Source of the DNA: Cumulibacter manganitolerans
GTDB lineage: Bacteria; Actinomycetota; Actinomycetes; Mycobacteriales; Antricoccaceae
Reading direction: 5' to 3'
DNA: 63,200 bases
Assembly (NCBI RefSeq): GCF_009602465.1
Contig: NZ_WBKP01000017.1
Location: forward strand, 1-63,200
In this document: positions 1-8,386 of the stretch, piece by piece
Position numbering within the stretch: position 1 is the stretch's first letter
Layout of the letters: every line of letters begins with the position of its first letter
Program-made: the position numbers and the translations under genes
The notes under the pieces: generated by a model
Told to the model about the DNA's origin: nothing
Databases searched by the model: none
The model's input: the letters and a program-made list of their open reading frames with translations, nothing else

Positions 1-50
1 GCCGCCCCGGCGGCGCCGAGCGCCGCGCGGCGCAGGATCTCGCTGGGCAC
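1..50 (-). CDS. 5' end of an unidentified gene, cut by the window edge
   Basis: A GTG codon just downstream of the steB stop opens a frame on the minus strand that continues out of the window. Only 16 codons are visible (Met-Pro-Ser-Glu-Ile-Leu-Arg-Arg-Ala-Ala...), rich in Ala and Arg. No family can be recognised and there is no clear ribosome binding site. It would be the next gene of the steA-steB transcription unit if real; it may also be chance open frame in GC-rich DNA. Confidence 0.3.
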   Translation of the reverse strand, partial: MPSEILRRAALGAAGA

Positions 51-56
51 GCCGGG

Positions 57-989
57 CTACTTCGGCGCCGGCGCGATGGGGTCGGCGTCGGCGCGGGCGC
101 CGTACGCCCCCGACGTGCCGCCGTCCTCGGCCTTCAGCGCCCACACGACGTTGACCTGCCCGGAGGCGCGGTCGGCGTTGTCGACGGTCGAGATGCTCGT
201 CGCGACGGTGGCGTCGGCCTTCGCCGCGCCGATGAGGCCCTTGGCGCCGGCAGCGCTGTCGTCTCCGGCGATGACGACGTTGGCGCCGGCCTTGTCGAGC
301 GCGGAGGCGAGGGCCAGCAGCATCTGGTTGCGTTGCTTGGCGTCACTGGAGGGCGCTCCCGAGGTGACGATGACGACGTTGGACGCCGGCTGGATGTCGG
401 TGGAGTCGACCTTGAGCACGCCCAGGCTGCCCAGCCCGGACAGCACGGTGGTGATCGCCGCCGCGGGCTGGCCGGGGCCACCGTTCGGCGCGACGATCAT
501 CGCCGCGAGCAGCGAGCCGACCACGGTACCGGGATCGTTGCTCTCGGGCAGGTTGACGCCGGCGGGCAGGTCGCTGGAGGCGTACTTGAGCATCTCGTCG
601 GCGTGCGAGGGGTCGGTGTAGCCGTCGGTGAGCGAGATCGCGCCGGTGTTCTTGCCGCCCGCCGCCTGCATCATCTTGATGATCGGGTCGCGCAGCTCGG
701 CGGTCACGGCGTCGCCGGCGGTGATGACGACGAAGTTCTGGTCCTTCAGCACGCCGTTGACCAGCTGCGGGGCGACGGAGGCGTCGAAGCCGCTGTTGTT
801 GGTGAGCGCCTGGTCGAGCTGGGTGACCCGGTTCTCCAGGGTGCGCTTGTCGTTCTTCAGGCCCGAGACGTTGGACTGCAGGTTGGTGACGATGCCGCCG
901 TTGAGCGCCGTCGTACCGATGATGATGCCCAGCGCGATCGCGAGGAACACCGAGATCAGCGAGACGACGTGGTACTTGAAATCGATCAC
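57..989 (-). CDS. steB: SteB/MctB-family membrane-anchored protein (copper transporter family)
   Basis: Predicted 310-residue protein of the family that includes mycobacterial MctB (Rv1698, linked to copper resistance) and corynebacterial SteB (partner of SteA at the envelope). One hydrophobic segment at about residues 9-28 anchors the N-terminus, followed by a predicted coiled coil at about 33-65 and a large extracytoplasmic domain. No Cys-rich metal site is visible, so the copper role is family knowledge and not shown here. It starts with ATG and overlaps the end of steA by 4 bp (ATGA), which indicates translational coupling. The C-terminus is Pro/Ala rich. Confidence 0.85.
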   Translation of the reverse strand: MIDFKYHVVSLISVFLAIALGIIIGTTALNGGIVTNLQSNVSGLKNDKRTLENRVTQLDQALTNNSGFDASVAPQLVNGVLKDQNFVVITAGDAVTAELRDPIIKMMQAAGGKNTGAISLTDGYTDPSHADEMLKYASSDLPAGVNLPESNDPGTVVGSLLAAMIVAPNGGPGQPAAAITTVLSGLGSLGVLKVDSTDIQPASNVVIVTSGAPSSDAKQRNQMLLALASALDKAGANVVIAGDDSAAGAKGLIGAAKADATVATSISTVDNADRASGQVNVVWALKAEDGGTSGAYGARADADPIAPAPK

Positions 990-2179
990 GAGAAGAGGTC
1001 CTTAACCCAGAAGACGAAGCTCTGCCACTTGTCGATGAGAATCTCGAAGTAGGTCTGTCCCGCCTCCGAGATGGCGATGGCCACGGCGATGGCGACCAGC
1101 GCGGCGAGCACGATGGCGATGAGCGAGCCGGTGGAGATGCGGCTGCGGTAGAGGCGGCTGACCCCCTTGGCGTCGACGAGCTTGCCGCCGACCCGCAGCC
1201 GGGTGAGGAAGGTGGAGGCCATGCCGCCGCGGCCCTTGTCGAGGAACTCGACGAGCGTGGCGTGCGTGCCGACGGCGACGATCAGGTCGGCGCCCTTCTC
1301 GTCGGCCAGCAGCATCGCGATGTCCTCGCTGGTGGCGGCGGCCGGGAAGGTGACGGCCTCGACACCGAGGTCCTGGACGCGCTGCAGGCCGGGGGCGCGC
1401 CCGTCGGGGTAGGCGTGCACCACGACCTCGGCGCCGCACTTGAGCACGTGGTCGGAGACCGAGTCCATGTCGCCGATGATCATGTCCGGCTGCAGCTTCA
1501 TCTCCAGCAGCGCGTCCGCGCCGCCGTCCACGCCCACGAGGACCGGCTTGTACTCGCGGATGTACGAGCGCAGGTGCTTGAGGTCTTCCTTGTAGTCGTA
1601 GCCGCGGACGACGACGAGCGCGTGCCGGCCCTGGAACTCGGTGTGCACCTCGGGGACGCCGATGCCGTCGAGCAGCAGCGAGCGCTCGCGCTTCATGTAC
1701 TCCATGGTGTTGGCCGCGAACGCCTCGAGCTGGGTGGACAGCCCGGCCCGGGCCTCGGTCATCGCCGCCGTGATGGACTCGTCGTCGTAGCGGAACCCGG
1801 AGGCGACCTCCTTGGTGCCGGCGTACAGCCGGTCGCCCTCGACGCGGACCCGGGTGCCCTCCTTGAGGTCGGTGAACACCTGCTTGCCGACGTTGTCCAG
1901 CAGCGGGATCCCGGCGTCGACCAGGATGCCGGGGCCGAGGTTGGGATAGCGACCGGAGATGCTCGGCGAGGCGTTGACGACCGCCGACACACCGCAGGCC
2001 ACCAGCGCGTCGGCGCTCACCCGGTCGATGTCGACGTGGTCGATGATCGCCACCTCACCGGGCTTGAGCCGCTTGGTCAGGTTCTTGGTACGACGATCGA
2101 GCCGAGCCACCCCTTCGGCGTTGGGACTGGCCGGCTGCGGTCGTCCCTTGCGGATGGTGGCAATCTTCATGCCCGCCAT
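986..2179 (-). CDS. steA: SteA-like putative cytokinetic-ring protein
   Basis: 397-residue protein matching the actinobacterial SteA family, implicated in cell division and envelope integrity in Corynebacterium together with SteB. The middle part (about residues 205-245) has a thiamine-pyrophosphokinase-like motif, Asp-Gly-Gly-Ala followed by Gly-Asp-Met-Asp-Ser, suggesting a nucleotide or phosphate-binding fold with altered activity. A hydrophobic segment at about residues 350-372 would anchor it in the membrane with a short amphipathic tail. The Met at residue 4 is an alternative start. Gene order recN-steA-steB matches other actinobacteria. Confidence 0.87.
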   Translation of the reverse strand: MAGMKIATIRKGRPQPASPNAEGVARLDRRTKNLTKRLKPGEVAIIDHVDIDRVSADALVACGVSAVVNASPSISGRYPNLGPGILVDAGIPLLDNVGKQVFTDLKEGTRVRVEGDRLYAGTKEVASGFRYDDESITAAMTEARAGLSTQLEAFAANTMEYMKRERSLLLDGIGVPEVHTEFQGRHALVVVRGYDYKEDLKHLRSYIREYKPVLVGVDGGADALLEMKLQPDMIIGDMDSVSDHVLKCGAEVVVHAYPDGRAPGLQRVQDLGVEAVTFPAAATSEDIAMLLADEKGADLIVAVGTHATLVEFLDKGRGGMASTFLTRLRVGGKLVDAKGVSRLYRSRISTGSLIAIVLAALVAIAVAIAISEAGQTYFEILIDKWQSFVFWVKDLFS

Positions 2180-2280
2180 CCTTCCATCGAGCGCGCCGGT
2201 TGCCCGGGATTTGTCGGGCCTTTCGCCGCGTGTAATGGTGATCTACGACCGCTTTTCAGGCGGTTCGACGGTCACCGGAG

Positions 2281-2297
2281 GGCCGCCTCCGGCGGCC
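2281..2297 (-). terminator. GC-rich hairpin downstream of recN
   Basis: A perfect 7-bp stem (GGCCGCC/GGCGGCC) with a 3-base loop lies 25 bp after the recN stop on the minus strand and before steA. No T-run follows, so it is only a possible terminator or pause site. The remaining 2180-2322 gap shows no further gene. Confidence 0.4.
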
Positions 2298-2322
2298 GCT
2301 GGAAGTGCCCGGTCGAGCGGCG

Positions 2323-4077
2323 CTACCGCGCCGCGCGCTTCTTGTCCTGCTCGGCGGCGGCGATCAGCTCCGCCGCGTGCGCCCTCCCGGAGTCGCTGTC
2401 GGAGAGGCCAGCGAGCATCCTGGTCAGCTCGTCGAGCCGCTCCTTCTCCCCCAAGGCGGCGATACCGCTGGTGAGCACTCCGCCGCTGGCCCGCTTGCTG
2501 ATCTTGACGTGCTGGTCGGCGTACGCCGCCACCTGCGGCAGATGCGTGACGACCACCACCTGGTGGCTGCGCGACAGCGCCGCCAGCCGTCTTCCGATCT
2601 CGATGGCGGCCTCTCCCCCGACGCCGGTGTCGACCTCGTCGAAGACCATGGTGGCGACCGGGTCGGTGCCGGCGAGCACGACCTCGATGGCCAGCATGAT
2701 GCGGGACAGCTCGCCGCCGGAGGCGCCCTTGTCGATCGGCCGGCCGGGGTCGTCGGCGCCGTGCGCCAGCAGGATCCGCACCTGGTCGGTACCCGACTCG
2801 TTCGCGCCGGCGAGCGCCCGGCCGACCCGTAGCGCCGGCAGCCCCTCGGTCGCCGGGCGCGTCGTCACCTGCACGCTCACCCGCGAGCCGCCGAGGGCGA
2901 GGGAGGCGAGCTCGGCGTTGATCTGCTTCTGCAGCTTCCGGGCCAGCGCGGTCCGCGCCTTCGACAGGGCCGCGGCGGCCTCGGCGGCCCGCTGCGCTGC
3001 CTGGTCGCGCTCGGCCGCGAGCTGCTCGAGGCGCTCCGCGGAGCCGTCCAGGCGCTGCAGCTGGTCGCGGGCGTCGGCCGCCCAGGCGAGGACGCCGGCC
3101 ACGTCACCGGAGCCCGAGTAGCTGCGGACGAGCTCCTTGAGCTCGGCCTTGCGGGTCATAAGCTGCCCGAGGCGTTCGGGGTCGTCGCTGATGCCGGCGC
3201 CGTACGCCGACAGCTCGCCGGCGATGTCGCGCAGCTGGACGCCGAGCTCGGCGAGCCGCTCGGCGAGCGTGTCGAGCTCCGGGACGCCGGCGTCCGCGAG
3301 CGCCCGGCCGGCCTGGCCGAGCAGCGCGTCGGCGCCGCTCGCGTCGTACGCCTCGGGCGGCCCGTCGATCGCGGCGGACGCCGTCGCGACGACCTGCCGC
3401 AAAGCGTCGGCGTTCGCCAGCCGGTGCACCTCGGCGTCGATGTCGTCGTCCTCGCGCTCCTGAGGTGCGGCGCGTTCGATCTGCTCCAGACCGAAGCGCA
3501 GCAGCGCCACCTCGCGCTGGCGCGCGGCGTCGTCCCGCTGCAGGTCCGCCAGCGTGCGCACGGCGTCCTGCCAGGCGGTGAACGCCTCGGTGTACGCCGT
3601 GCGGATCTTCGCGTGCCCCGCGCCGCCGAACCGGTCGAGGACCGCGCGCTGCGCGCCCGGCCGGGCCAGCGCCAGCTGGCTGGACTGCCCGTGCACGGTC
3701 AGCTGGGTCTCGCCGATGTCGGCCAGGACGCCGACCGGCACCGAGCGGCCGCCGGCGGTGGCCCGCGAGCGGCCCTCGGCGCTGATGGACCGCGCCAGGA
3801 TCAGCCGGTCGTCGTCGAGGGTCCCGCCGGCGTCCCGGCAGCGCTCGGCGGCGGGTCCCTCCGGGTCGACGACGAGGCTGCCCTCGACGTCAGCGGCGGC
3901 CGCGCCGCGGGTGACCTGCGTGGAGTCCGAGCGCGCCCCGAACAGCAGCGTCAGGCCGGCCACGACCATGGTCTTGCCGGCGCCGGTCTCGCCGGTGACG
4001 ACCGTCAGGCCGGGACCGAACGGCAGCGTGGCGTCGGCGATCACGCCGAGGTTGCGGATGCGGACTTCTTCGAGCAC
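2323..4077 (-). CDS. recN: DNA repair ATPase RecN
   Basis: 584-residue SMC-like ATPase of double-strand break repair. Walker A Gly-Glu-Thr-Gly-Ala-Gly-Lys-Thr is at residues 29-36, a long Ala/Glu/Arg-rich coiled coil fills the middle, and the C-terminal half has the ABC-type signature (Ser-Gly-Gly-Glu-Leu-Ser) and Walker B (MVFDEVD), then a switch His in the QVVVVTHLPQVAA stretch. Length is normal for the family. A GTG start lies 7 bp downstream of the nadK stop, so the two are probably cotranscribed, as in mycobacteria. Confidence 0.96.
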   Translation of the reverse strand: MLEEVRIRNLGVIADATLPFGPGLTVVTGETGAGKTMVVAGLTLLFGARSDSTQVTRGAAAADVEGSLVVDPEGPAAERCRDAGGTLDDDRLILARSISAEGRSRATAGGRSVPVGVLADIGETQLTVHGQSSQLALARPGAQRAVLDRFGGAGHAKIRTAYTEAFTAWQDAVRTLADLQRDDAARQREVALLRFGLEQIERAAPQEREDDDIDAEVHRLANADALRQVVATASAAIDGPPEAYDASGADALLGQAGRALADAGVPELDTLAERLAELGVQLRDIAGELSAYGAGISDDPERLGQLMTRKAELKELVRSYSGSGDVAGVLAWAADARDQLQRLDGSAERLEQLAAERDQAAQRAAEAAAALSKARTALARKLQKQINAELASLALGGSRVSVQVTTRPATEGLPALRVGRALAGANESGTDQVRILLAHGADDPGRPIDKGASGGELSRIMLAIEVVLAGTDPVATMVFDEVDTGVGGEAAIEIGRRLAALSRSHQVVVVTHLPQVAAYADQHVKISKRASGGVLTSGIAALGEKERLDELTRMLAGLSDSDSGRAHAAELIAAAEQDKKRAAR

Positions 4078-4084
4078 GACGGGC

Positions 4085-5002
4085 CTAGGAGTCGCGGAAG
4101 CCCGTGGTGGGCAGGTGGAACTTCGCCACGAGCCGTCCGGCGAAGTCGGCGTCGGTGAGCCGCGCGATCCGGATCGGCTGCCGCCCGGCGCGCACGACGA
4201 CCCGGTGACCGGCGGGGACGTCGAGCACCCGGCGTCCGTCGGCCGCGAGCAGCGCGTCCTGCCCGCGGTCGGCGACGTCGACGCTCACCACCGAGGACGG
4301 CGCGACGACGAGCGGCCGCGCGAACAGCGCGTGTGCGGCGTTGGGGACGATCAGCATCGCCTCGACCTGCGGCCACATCACCGGGCCCCCGGCGCTGAAG
4401 GCGTAGGCGGTGCTGCCGGTCGGCGTGCTGCACAGGACGCCGTCGCAGCCGAAGCTGGTGACGGGGTGCCCGTCGACGCCGATGGCGACCTCGAGGATGC
4501 GCTCGCGCTGGGTGCGCTCGAGGGAGGCCTCGTTCAGCGCCCAGGTGCGCTGCTTGGCGTGCGGGCGAGCCGGGTCGAAGACGTCGATGTCGAGGGTCAT
4601 CCGCTCCTGGACGCTGTACGCGCCGGCGAGCAGCCGGTCGACCACCGTGTCGATCATCTCCGGCTCGGTCTCGGCGAGGAAGCCGACGTGACCGAGGTTG
4701 ACCCCGGTCATGGCCGCGCCGTACGGGCGCGCGTACCGCGCCGCGCGCAGGAAGGTGCCGTCGCCGCCGAGCACGATCACCACCTCGGGCCGGTGGTCGT
4801 CGGGGGTGGCGGGGACGTCGGGGTCGTCCATCGGGACCGGCAGGGGGCGGACCGCGCCGTCCGGGAACATGTCCAGCTCCTCGTCCGGGACGCTGACGCA
4901 GACGCCCGCCGCGGTGAGGCGGGTGACGATGCCGCGGGCCAGCTCGATGCTGTCGTTTCGCCCGGAGTGGGTCACCAGGGCGAACTCCCGTGTGCTGCTC
5001 AC
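4085..5002 (-). CDS. nadK: NAD kinase
   Basis: 305-residue ATP (possibly polyphosphate)-dependent NAD kinase that makes NADP+ in the cytosol. The catalytic Gly-Gly-Asp-Gly motif is at residues 79-82 and is followed by TFLRAAR. The Asn-Glu motif (ALNEASLER) and the Thr-Gly-Ser-Thr-Ala-Tyr nucleotide-binding loop follow in the expected order. Starts at GTG. It sits between tlyA and recN, the standard actinobacterial arrangement. Confidence 0.96.
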   Translation of the reverse strand: MSSTREFALVTHSGRNDSIELARGIVTRLTAAGVCVSVPDEELDMFPDGAVRPLPVPMDDPDVPATPDDHRPEVVIVLGGDGTFLRAARYARPYGAAMTGVNLGHVGFLAETEPEMIDTVVDRLLAGAYSVQERMTLDIDVFDPARPHAKQRTWALNEASLERTQRERILEVAIGVDGHPVTSFGCDGVLCSTPTGSTAYAFSAGGPVMWPQVEAMLIVPNAAHALFARPLVVAPSSVVSVDVADRGQDALLAADGRRVLDVPAGHRVVVRAGRQPIRIARLTDADFAGRLVAKFHLPTTGFRDS

Positions 5003-5051
5003 CGCTCTCCTCGCTGCTCGGTCCGTGCTCGTGGCAGGTGCGACCAGTCTG

Positions 5052-5864
5052 TCACGGCTGCGGCGCGCGAGCCGCCCAGAGGGCGTCGAACCCGGCGTCC
5101 GGCTCGCCCTCGCGGAGCTGGACGAAGAACTCGAGGTTGCCCGCGGGCCCCGGTAGCGGGCTGGTCACGATCGCCACCGGCCCGAACCCGAACCCGGCCG
5201 CCGCGGCGACGACCTGCGCGACCGCCTCCCGATGCAGCCCGGGGTCGTCGACCACGCCACCCCTGCCCAGGTTCGTGCGGCCGACCTCGAACTGCGGCTT
5301 GACCATCGGCAGCAGCGTGCCGCCGGGCGCGACCAGCGACACGAGCGGCCCCATCACGTGCCGCAGCGAGATGAACGAGAGGTCCGCGACCACGACCGGC
5401 GCCGGCGCGACGGCACCGAGGTCGTCGCGGCCGACGTGCACCCCTTCCATCGAGGTCACCCGCGGGTCGTCGCGCAGCACCGCGACCAGCTGGTCGGTGC
5501 CCACGTCGATCGCGGTGACGTGCGCGGCGCCGCGCTCCAGGAGGATCTGGGTGAACCCGCCGGTCGACGCGCCGACGTCGACGCAGCGCCGTCCGCGGAC
5601 GTCGATGCCCAGGGCGTCGAGGGCACCGGCGAGCTTGTGCGCTGCGCGGGAGACCAGGTGGTCGCCGTCGCCCGCCGCGACCTCGATCTGGTCGCCGCGC
5701 CGCACGCGCGTGGCGGGCTTGGTCGCCAGTACGCCGTTGATCCGCACCCGGCGCCCGCGGATCGCCTCGCCGGCGGTCTGCCGCGACCGCGACAGCCCCC
5801 TATCGACCAGCGCCGCGTCCAACCGCCCGGTGGGGTCCGCCTCAGCCGGTGCGTTCGATGCCAT
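5052..5864 (-). CDS. tlyA: TlyA-type 16S/23S rRNA 2'-O-methyltransferase
   Basis: 270-residue S4-FtsJ protein. In mycobacteria TlyA 2'-O-methylates cytidines in 16S and 23S rRNA, affecting capreomycin sensitivity. An N-terminal S4 RNA-binding domain (about residues 13-75, with the RxRRGDxIEV stretch) precedes a Rossmann methylase domain with the SAM motif DVGASTGGFTQ near residue 98, then ADLSFISL and MVKPQFE. The start overlaps the preceding small gene by 23 bp, so the two are likely coupled. The historical hemolysin label should not be taken as function. Confidence 0.93.
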   Translation of the reverse strand: MASNAPAEADPTGRLDAALVDRGLSRSRQTAGEAIRGRRVRINGVLATKPATRVRRGDQIEVAAGDGDHLVSRAAHKLAGALDALGIDVRGRRCVDVGASTGGFTQILLERGAAHVTAIDVGTDQLVAVLRDDPRVTSMEGVHVGRDDLGAVAPAPVVVADLSFISLRHVMGPLVSLVAPGGTLLPMVKPQFEVGRTNLGRGGVVDDPGLHREAVAQVVAAAAGFGFGPVAIVTSPLPGPAGNLEFFVQLREGEPDAGFDALWAARAPQP

Positions 5865-6363
5865 CGAGGGCCTGACGCAGGTCCCGGTGGACGGCGTCGT
5901 AGGACTCGGCGTGCTCGGTCACCGGACGCTCCGGGACGTCGTCCAGCCGGCGCACCGTCTCCCGGAAGCGCTCGGGCACCCGTGGGTCGTCGGCCAGCGA
6001 CGGACGCTCGTCGCGGCGGTGGTCCTCGTCCGCGGAGGGCTCGGCCGCGGAGTTGACGTCCGCGGAGGGCGCGGCCGCGGAGTCCTCGTTCGCGGAGGGC
6101 TCGGCCGACTCGGCGGCACCGGCCGACTCGGCGGCACCGGCCGACTCGGCGGCACCGGCGGACTCGGCGGTCTCGGCCGACTCGGCGGCACCGGCGGTCT
6201 CAGGCGCACCGTACGCGGGGTCCAGCGGGGCGCGGTGCTCGCGAGCCTTGGCCATGCTGGCCGGGGTGGGCCAGCAGCTCGTCGGCCGGTTCTTCCAGGC
6301 GTCGGCCCCGGTCGCCGGAGGCTTGGGCACGGGACGTGCTGCGGTTGGCTCGTCGGAGGTCAT
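5842..6363 (-). CDS. Small Ala/Glu/Ser-rich repeat protein of unknown function
   Basis: 173-residue protein, no recognised family. The first 45 residues are Pro/Ala rich and include a Trp pair. Residues about 55-110 are a low-complexity tract of Ala-Ala-Glu-Ser-Ala-Gly hexads, encoded by 18-bp direct repeats around 6102-6200, plus longer acidic repeats. The C-terminal 60 residues look folded (PERFRETVRRLDDVPERP...). It occupies the position of a small conserved hypothetical between the HAD gene and tlyA in mycobacteria, and its C-terminus overlaps tlyA. The upstream sequence lacks a Shine-Dalgarno but has a TATAAT-like element 6 bp before the ATG, suggesting a leaderless mRNA. Repeat number may vary between strains. 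Confidence 0.7.
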   Translation of the reverse strand: MTSDEPTAARPVPKPPATGADAWKNRPTSCWPTPASMAKAREHRAPLDPAYGAPETAGAAESAETAESAGAAESAGAAESAGAAESAEPSANEDSAAAPSADVNSAAEPSADEDHRRDERPSLADDPRVPERFRETVRRLDDVPERPVTEHAESYDAVHRDLRQALDGIERTG

Positions 6364-6369
6364 TCTTCG

Positions 6370-6401
6370 ATTATGCTCGTCACGGCCCACAGCCGACGAG
6401 C
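6370..6401. promoter_or_regulatory. Divergent promoter region with inverted repeat
   Basis: The 57-bp gap between two divergent genes holds CATAAT on the minus strand (6370-6375), 6 bp from the ATG at 6363, the spacing of leaderless actinobacterial promoters. Overlapping it is a perfect 7-bp inverted repeat GCTCGTC/GACGAGC (6375-6381 and 6395-6401) with a 13-bp gap that could be an operator. No good -35 is visible. Confidence 0.4.
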
Positions 6402-6420
6402 AAAGGACGCAGACCCACCC

Positions 6421-6750
6421 ATGGCAACCCTCCAAGAGTGCCGCGAGGCGCTGACCGAGCTCACGAAGGACATCGCCGACTCGGACGAGAAGATCGACTT
6501 CGATCGATCGTTCAGCGCGACGGTGACCGACCTGGACACCGTCCTGAAGGGCCACTTCATCGACGGTCGGCTGTCCGATGTCGACGTGGCGAGCGATCCG
6601 GCCGCCGACGTCCGGCTCACCCTCACCTCGGACGATCTCATCGCGCTGTGCCGCGGCGAGCTGCACGCCATGAAGGCGATGGCCACCGGCAAGCTCAAGC
6701 TGCAGGCCAGCATGGGCGACATGATGAAGCTGCGCAAGCTGCTCAAGTAG
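6421..6750 (+). CDS. SCP2 sterol-binding domain protein
   Basis: 109-residue stand-alone SCP2-type lipid-binding domain. Typical features are the DVRLTLTSDDLIALCRGE segment and the C-terminal AMATGKLKLQASMGDMMKLRKLL helix. Such domains bind fatty acyl or sterol-like ligands in the cytosol; the ligand cannot be deduced here. The ATG at 6421 is preceded by a purine stretch (AAAGGACG) about 12 bp upstream. It is the only plus-strand gene in the first 24 kb and is divergent from the small repeat protein. Confidence 0.85.
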   Translation: MATLQECREALTELTKDIADSDEKIDFDRSFSATVTDLDTVLKGHFIDGRLSDVDVASDPAADVRLTLTSDDLIALCRGELHAMKAMATGKLKLQASMGDMMKLRKLLK

Positions 6751-6823
6751 CGCCGCTCGATCCGCGACCGCGCGCCGCGGCGCTCCACCGGTCCCGCTCG
6801 GAGGGGACGAGGATCATCCCGGC

Positions 6824-7840
6824 CTAGCTCTCGTCGGCCAGGCCCAACGAGGCGGCGACGGCGCGGGCGGTCTCGTCCGCCGGCCGGCAGCTCCGGTCCG
6901 TCCAGGCCAGCGCGCAGGCGAGCGTCGCGTAGTCGGCGGTGTCGTCGTCCCCCGCCGGGTCGTCGCCGGCTCGGATGCCGCTGTCGTCGGTGCGCCACCG
7001 GCCCGCTCGCGCCGCCTGTCCGGCGTCCGCGATCGACAGGCCCGGCCGCAGCAGCGCGCGCAGGTCGGATCCGATGTAGGTCGGCCGTTGGGCCGGCGTG
7101 GCGTGCAGGACGTCGAGCGGCCGGCTCACCCCGGTCATCACGTACAGGCTGTCGCACTCGGAGGACGTCGCGCCCTCGATGTCGGTGTCGAGCCGGTCGC
7201 CGATCACCAGCGGTCGTCGCGCGCCCGTCCGCTCGACCGACGCACGGTGCATCGCGCGATCCGGCTTGCCCGCTACGGCGTCCGGCCGGCGCCCGAGCAC
7301 GTTGCCGATGACCGACACGAAAGCGCCGTTGCCGGGCAGGATCCCGCGGTCGGTCGGGAGAGTCGAGTCGGTGTTCGTGGCCACCCACAGCGCCCCGGCC
7401 CGGATCGCGATCGTCGCCTCCGAGAGCAGGATCCAGCCGGTGTGCGGCGAGTGGCCCTGCACGACGGCGCCGGGGTCGACCTCCGCGGTGTCGACCGGCT
7501 CCAGCCCCGCGCCGGCGACCGCCTCTCGTAGCCCTACGTCGCCCACCACGAGCACCCGGGAGCCGGGGCGCAGCCGCTCGGCGAGCAGCTGCGCCGCGAC
7601 CTGGGCGGACGTGATGATCTCGGCCACGTCGACCTCGACGCCCACGTCGGCGAGCTTCGCGGCGACGTCCTCCGGCGTGCGAGAGGCGTTGTTCGTGACG
7701 TACCCGGCGCGCATGCCCGCGCGACGCGCGGCGGCGATGCTGTCGGCGGCGTGCGGTATCGGCCGGCTTCCGGCGTAGACCACGCCGTCGAGGTCGAACA
7801 GCCCCACGTCATAGTGCTCGCACAGCGGGTCGGGGGTCAT
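6824..7840 (-). CDS. HAD-IIA family hydrolase (NagD/phosphoglycolate-phosphatase-like)
   Basis: 338-residue HAD phosphatase. Motif I DLDGVVYAG is at about residues 16-24, with Asp-x-Asp nucleophile and acid. The cap-type TNNAS segment, the conserved Lys in AGKPD and motif IV GDRLDTDI follow, as in NagD-like enzymes. Substrate is unknown; members act on sugar phosphates or nucleotides. The C-terminal 80 residues (Asp-rich GDDDTADY then AWTDRS) are an extension beyond the core fold. The start overlaps the upstream SSB-like gene by 32 bp. It corresponds to the HAD gene next to tlyA in mycobacteria. Confidence 0.88.
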   Translation of the reverse strand: MTPDPLCEHYDVGLFDLDGVVYAGSRPIPHAADSIAAARRAGMRAGYVTNNASRTPEDVAAKLADVGVEVDVAEIITSAQVAAQLLAERLRPGSRVLVVGDVGLREAVAGAGLEPVDTAEVDPGAVVQGHSPHTGWILLSEATIAIRAGALWVATNTDSTLPTDRGILPGNGAFVSVIGNVLGRRPDAVAGKPDRAMHRASVERTGARRPLVIGDRLDTDIEGATSSECDSLYVMTGVSRPLDVLHATPAQRPTYIGSDLRALLRPGLSIADAGQAARAGRWRTDDSGIRAGDDPAGDDDTADYATLACALAWTDRSCRPADETARAVAASLGLADES

Positions 7841-8174
7841 CGCGCTCCTTGGTCGTGCGGACTCGTCGGGCCGCCCGCACGTCGACGACGTACCTGCTGC
7901 GGGCCCCGCCGGGAGTCTGCCAGAACCGCCGGCGGAGCGCCCCGTCGACCTCCAGCTGTACGTTCTCCGGCCAGCCGCCCGCCAGCCGGATGACGGCCCG
8001 GGAGTAACCCTCGCAGTCGATGGTGTCCACGGCACCGCCGTCCGCCGAGCGTGGCACGACCAGCCGCCAGACCGCGACCTGGTCGCCGCTCGGGAGCGTC
8101 CGCACCTCCGGCGTGCCGGACAGCCGCCCGCGCAGCCGGACCTCGTTGACCGGGGAACCTTCAGACGTGCTCAT
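7809..8174 (-). CDS. Short single-stranded-DNA-binding-protein-like protein
   Basis: 121-residue protein with an OB-fold of the SSB family: NEVRLRGRLSGTPEVRTLPSGDQVAVWRLVV at the N-terminus is typical of SSB strand 1-2, and the ENVQLEVDGALRRRFWQ segment follows. It lacks the Gly-rich linker and acidic tip that essential SSB uses to recruit partners, so it is a paralogue and not the main replication SSB. A GAGGG ribosome binding site lies 7 bp before the ATG. Its end overlaps the HAD gene by 32 bp, which implies cotranslation. Confidence 0.75.
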   Translation of the reverse strand: MSTSEGSPVNEVRLRGRLSGTPEVRTLPSGDQVAVWRLVVPRSADGGAVDTIDCEGYSRAVIRLAGGWPENVQLEVDGALRRRFWQTPGGARSRYVVDVRAARRVRTTKERDDPRPAVRAL

Positions 8175-8296
8175 CGCGGGCCCTCATCTCTCACCGCCGG
8201 AATCTTGCGACGAGTGTGTCGGCCGTGGCCCGCGCCGGGAAGCCGCCGGCGGCGCCCTGTGGACAGCCGCGGCCGGTTGGGGAGAAACCACACGAA

Positions 8297-8354
8297 AGCG
8301 GGCCTCGTCGGCGAAAGCGGGAAAACTTCCCCGCTTCTGCCGACAAAGCCCGCT
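8297..8354 (-). terminator. Three-tier hairpin after the TPR gene
   Basis: Nested perfect complementary blocks: AGCGGGC/GCCCGCT (8297-8303, 8348-8354), GTCGGC/GCCGAC (8307-8312, 8339-8344) and AAGCGGG/CCCGCTT (8315-8321, 8330-8336), separated by 2-3 base internal loops. It lies 33 bp after the TPR stop on the minus strand and is followed by TTTCGTG. Likely a terminator; symmetry would also allow function on the plus strand. Confidence 0.7.
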
Positions 8355-8386
8355 CTGTCGTGCTGCGGCCCGGCCGGGCGTCGCTG

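Noticed and set aside
5052-5864. TlyA as a hemolysin
   Set aside because: S4 plus FtsJ-type methylase motifs show an rRNA methyltransferase; the hemolysin name is historical.
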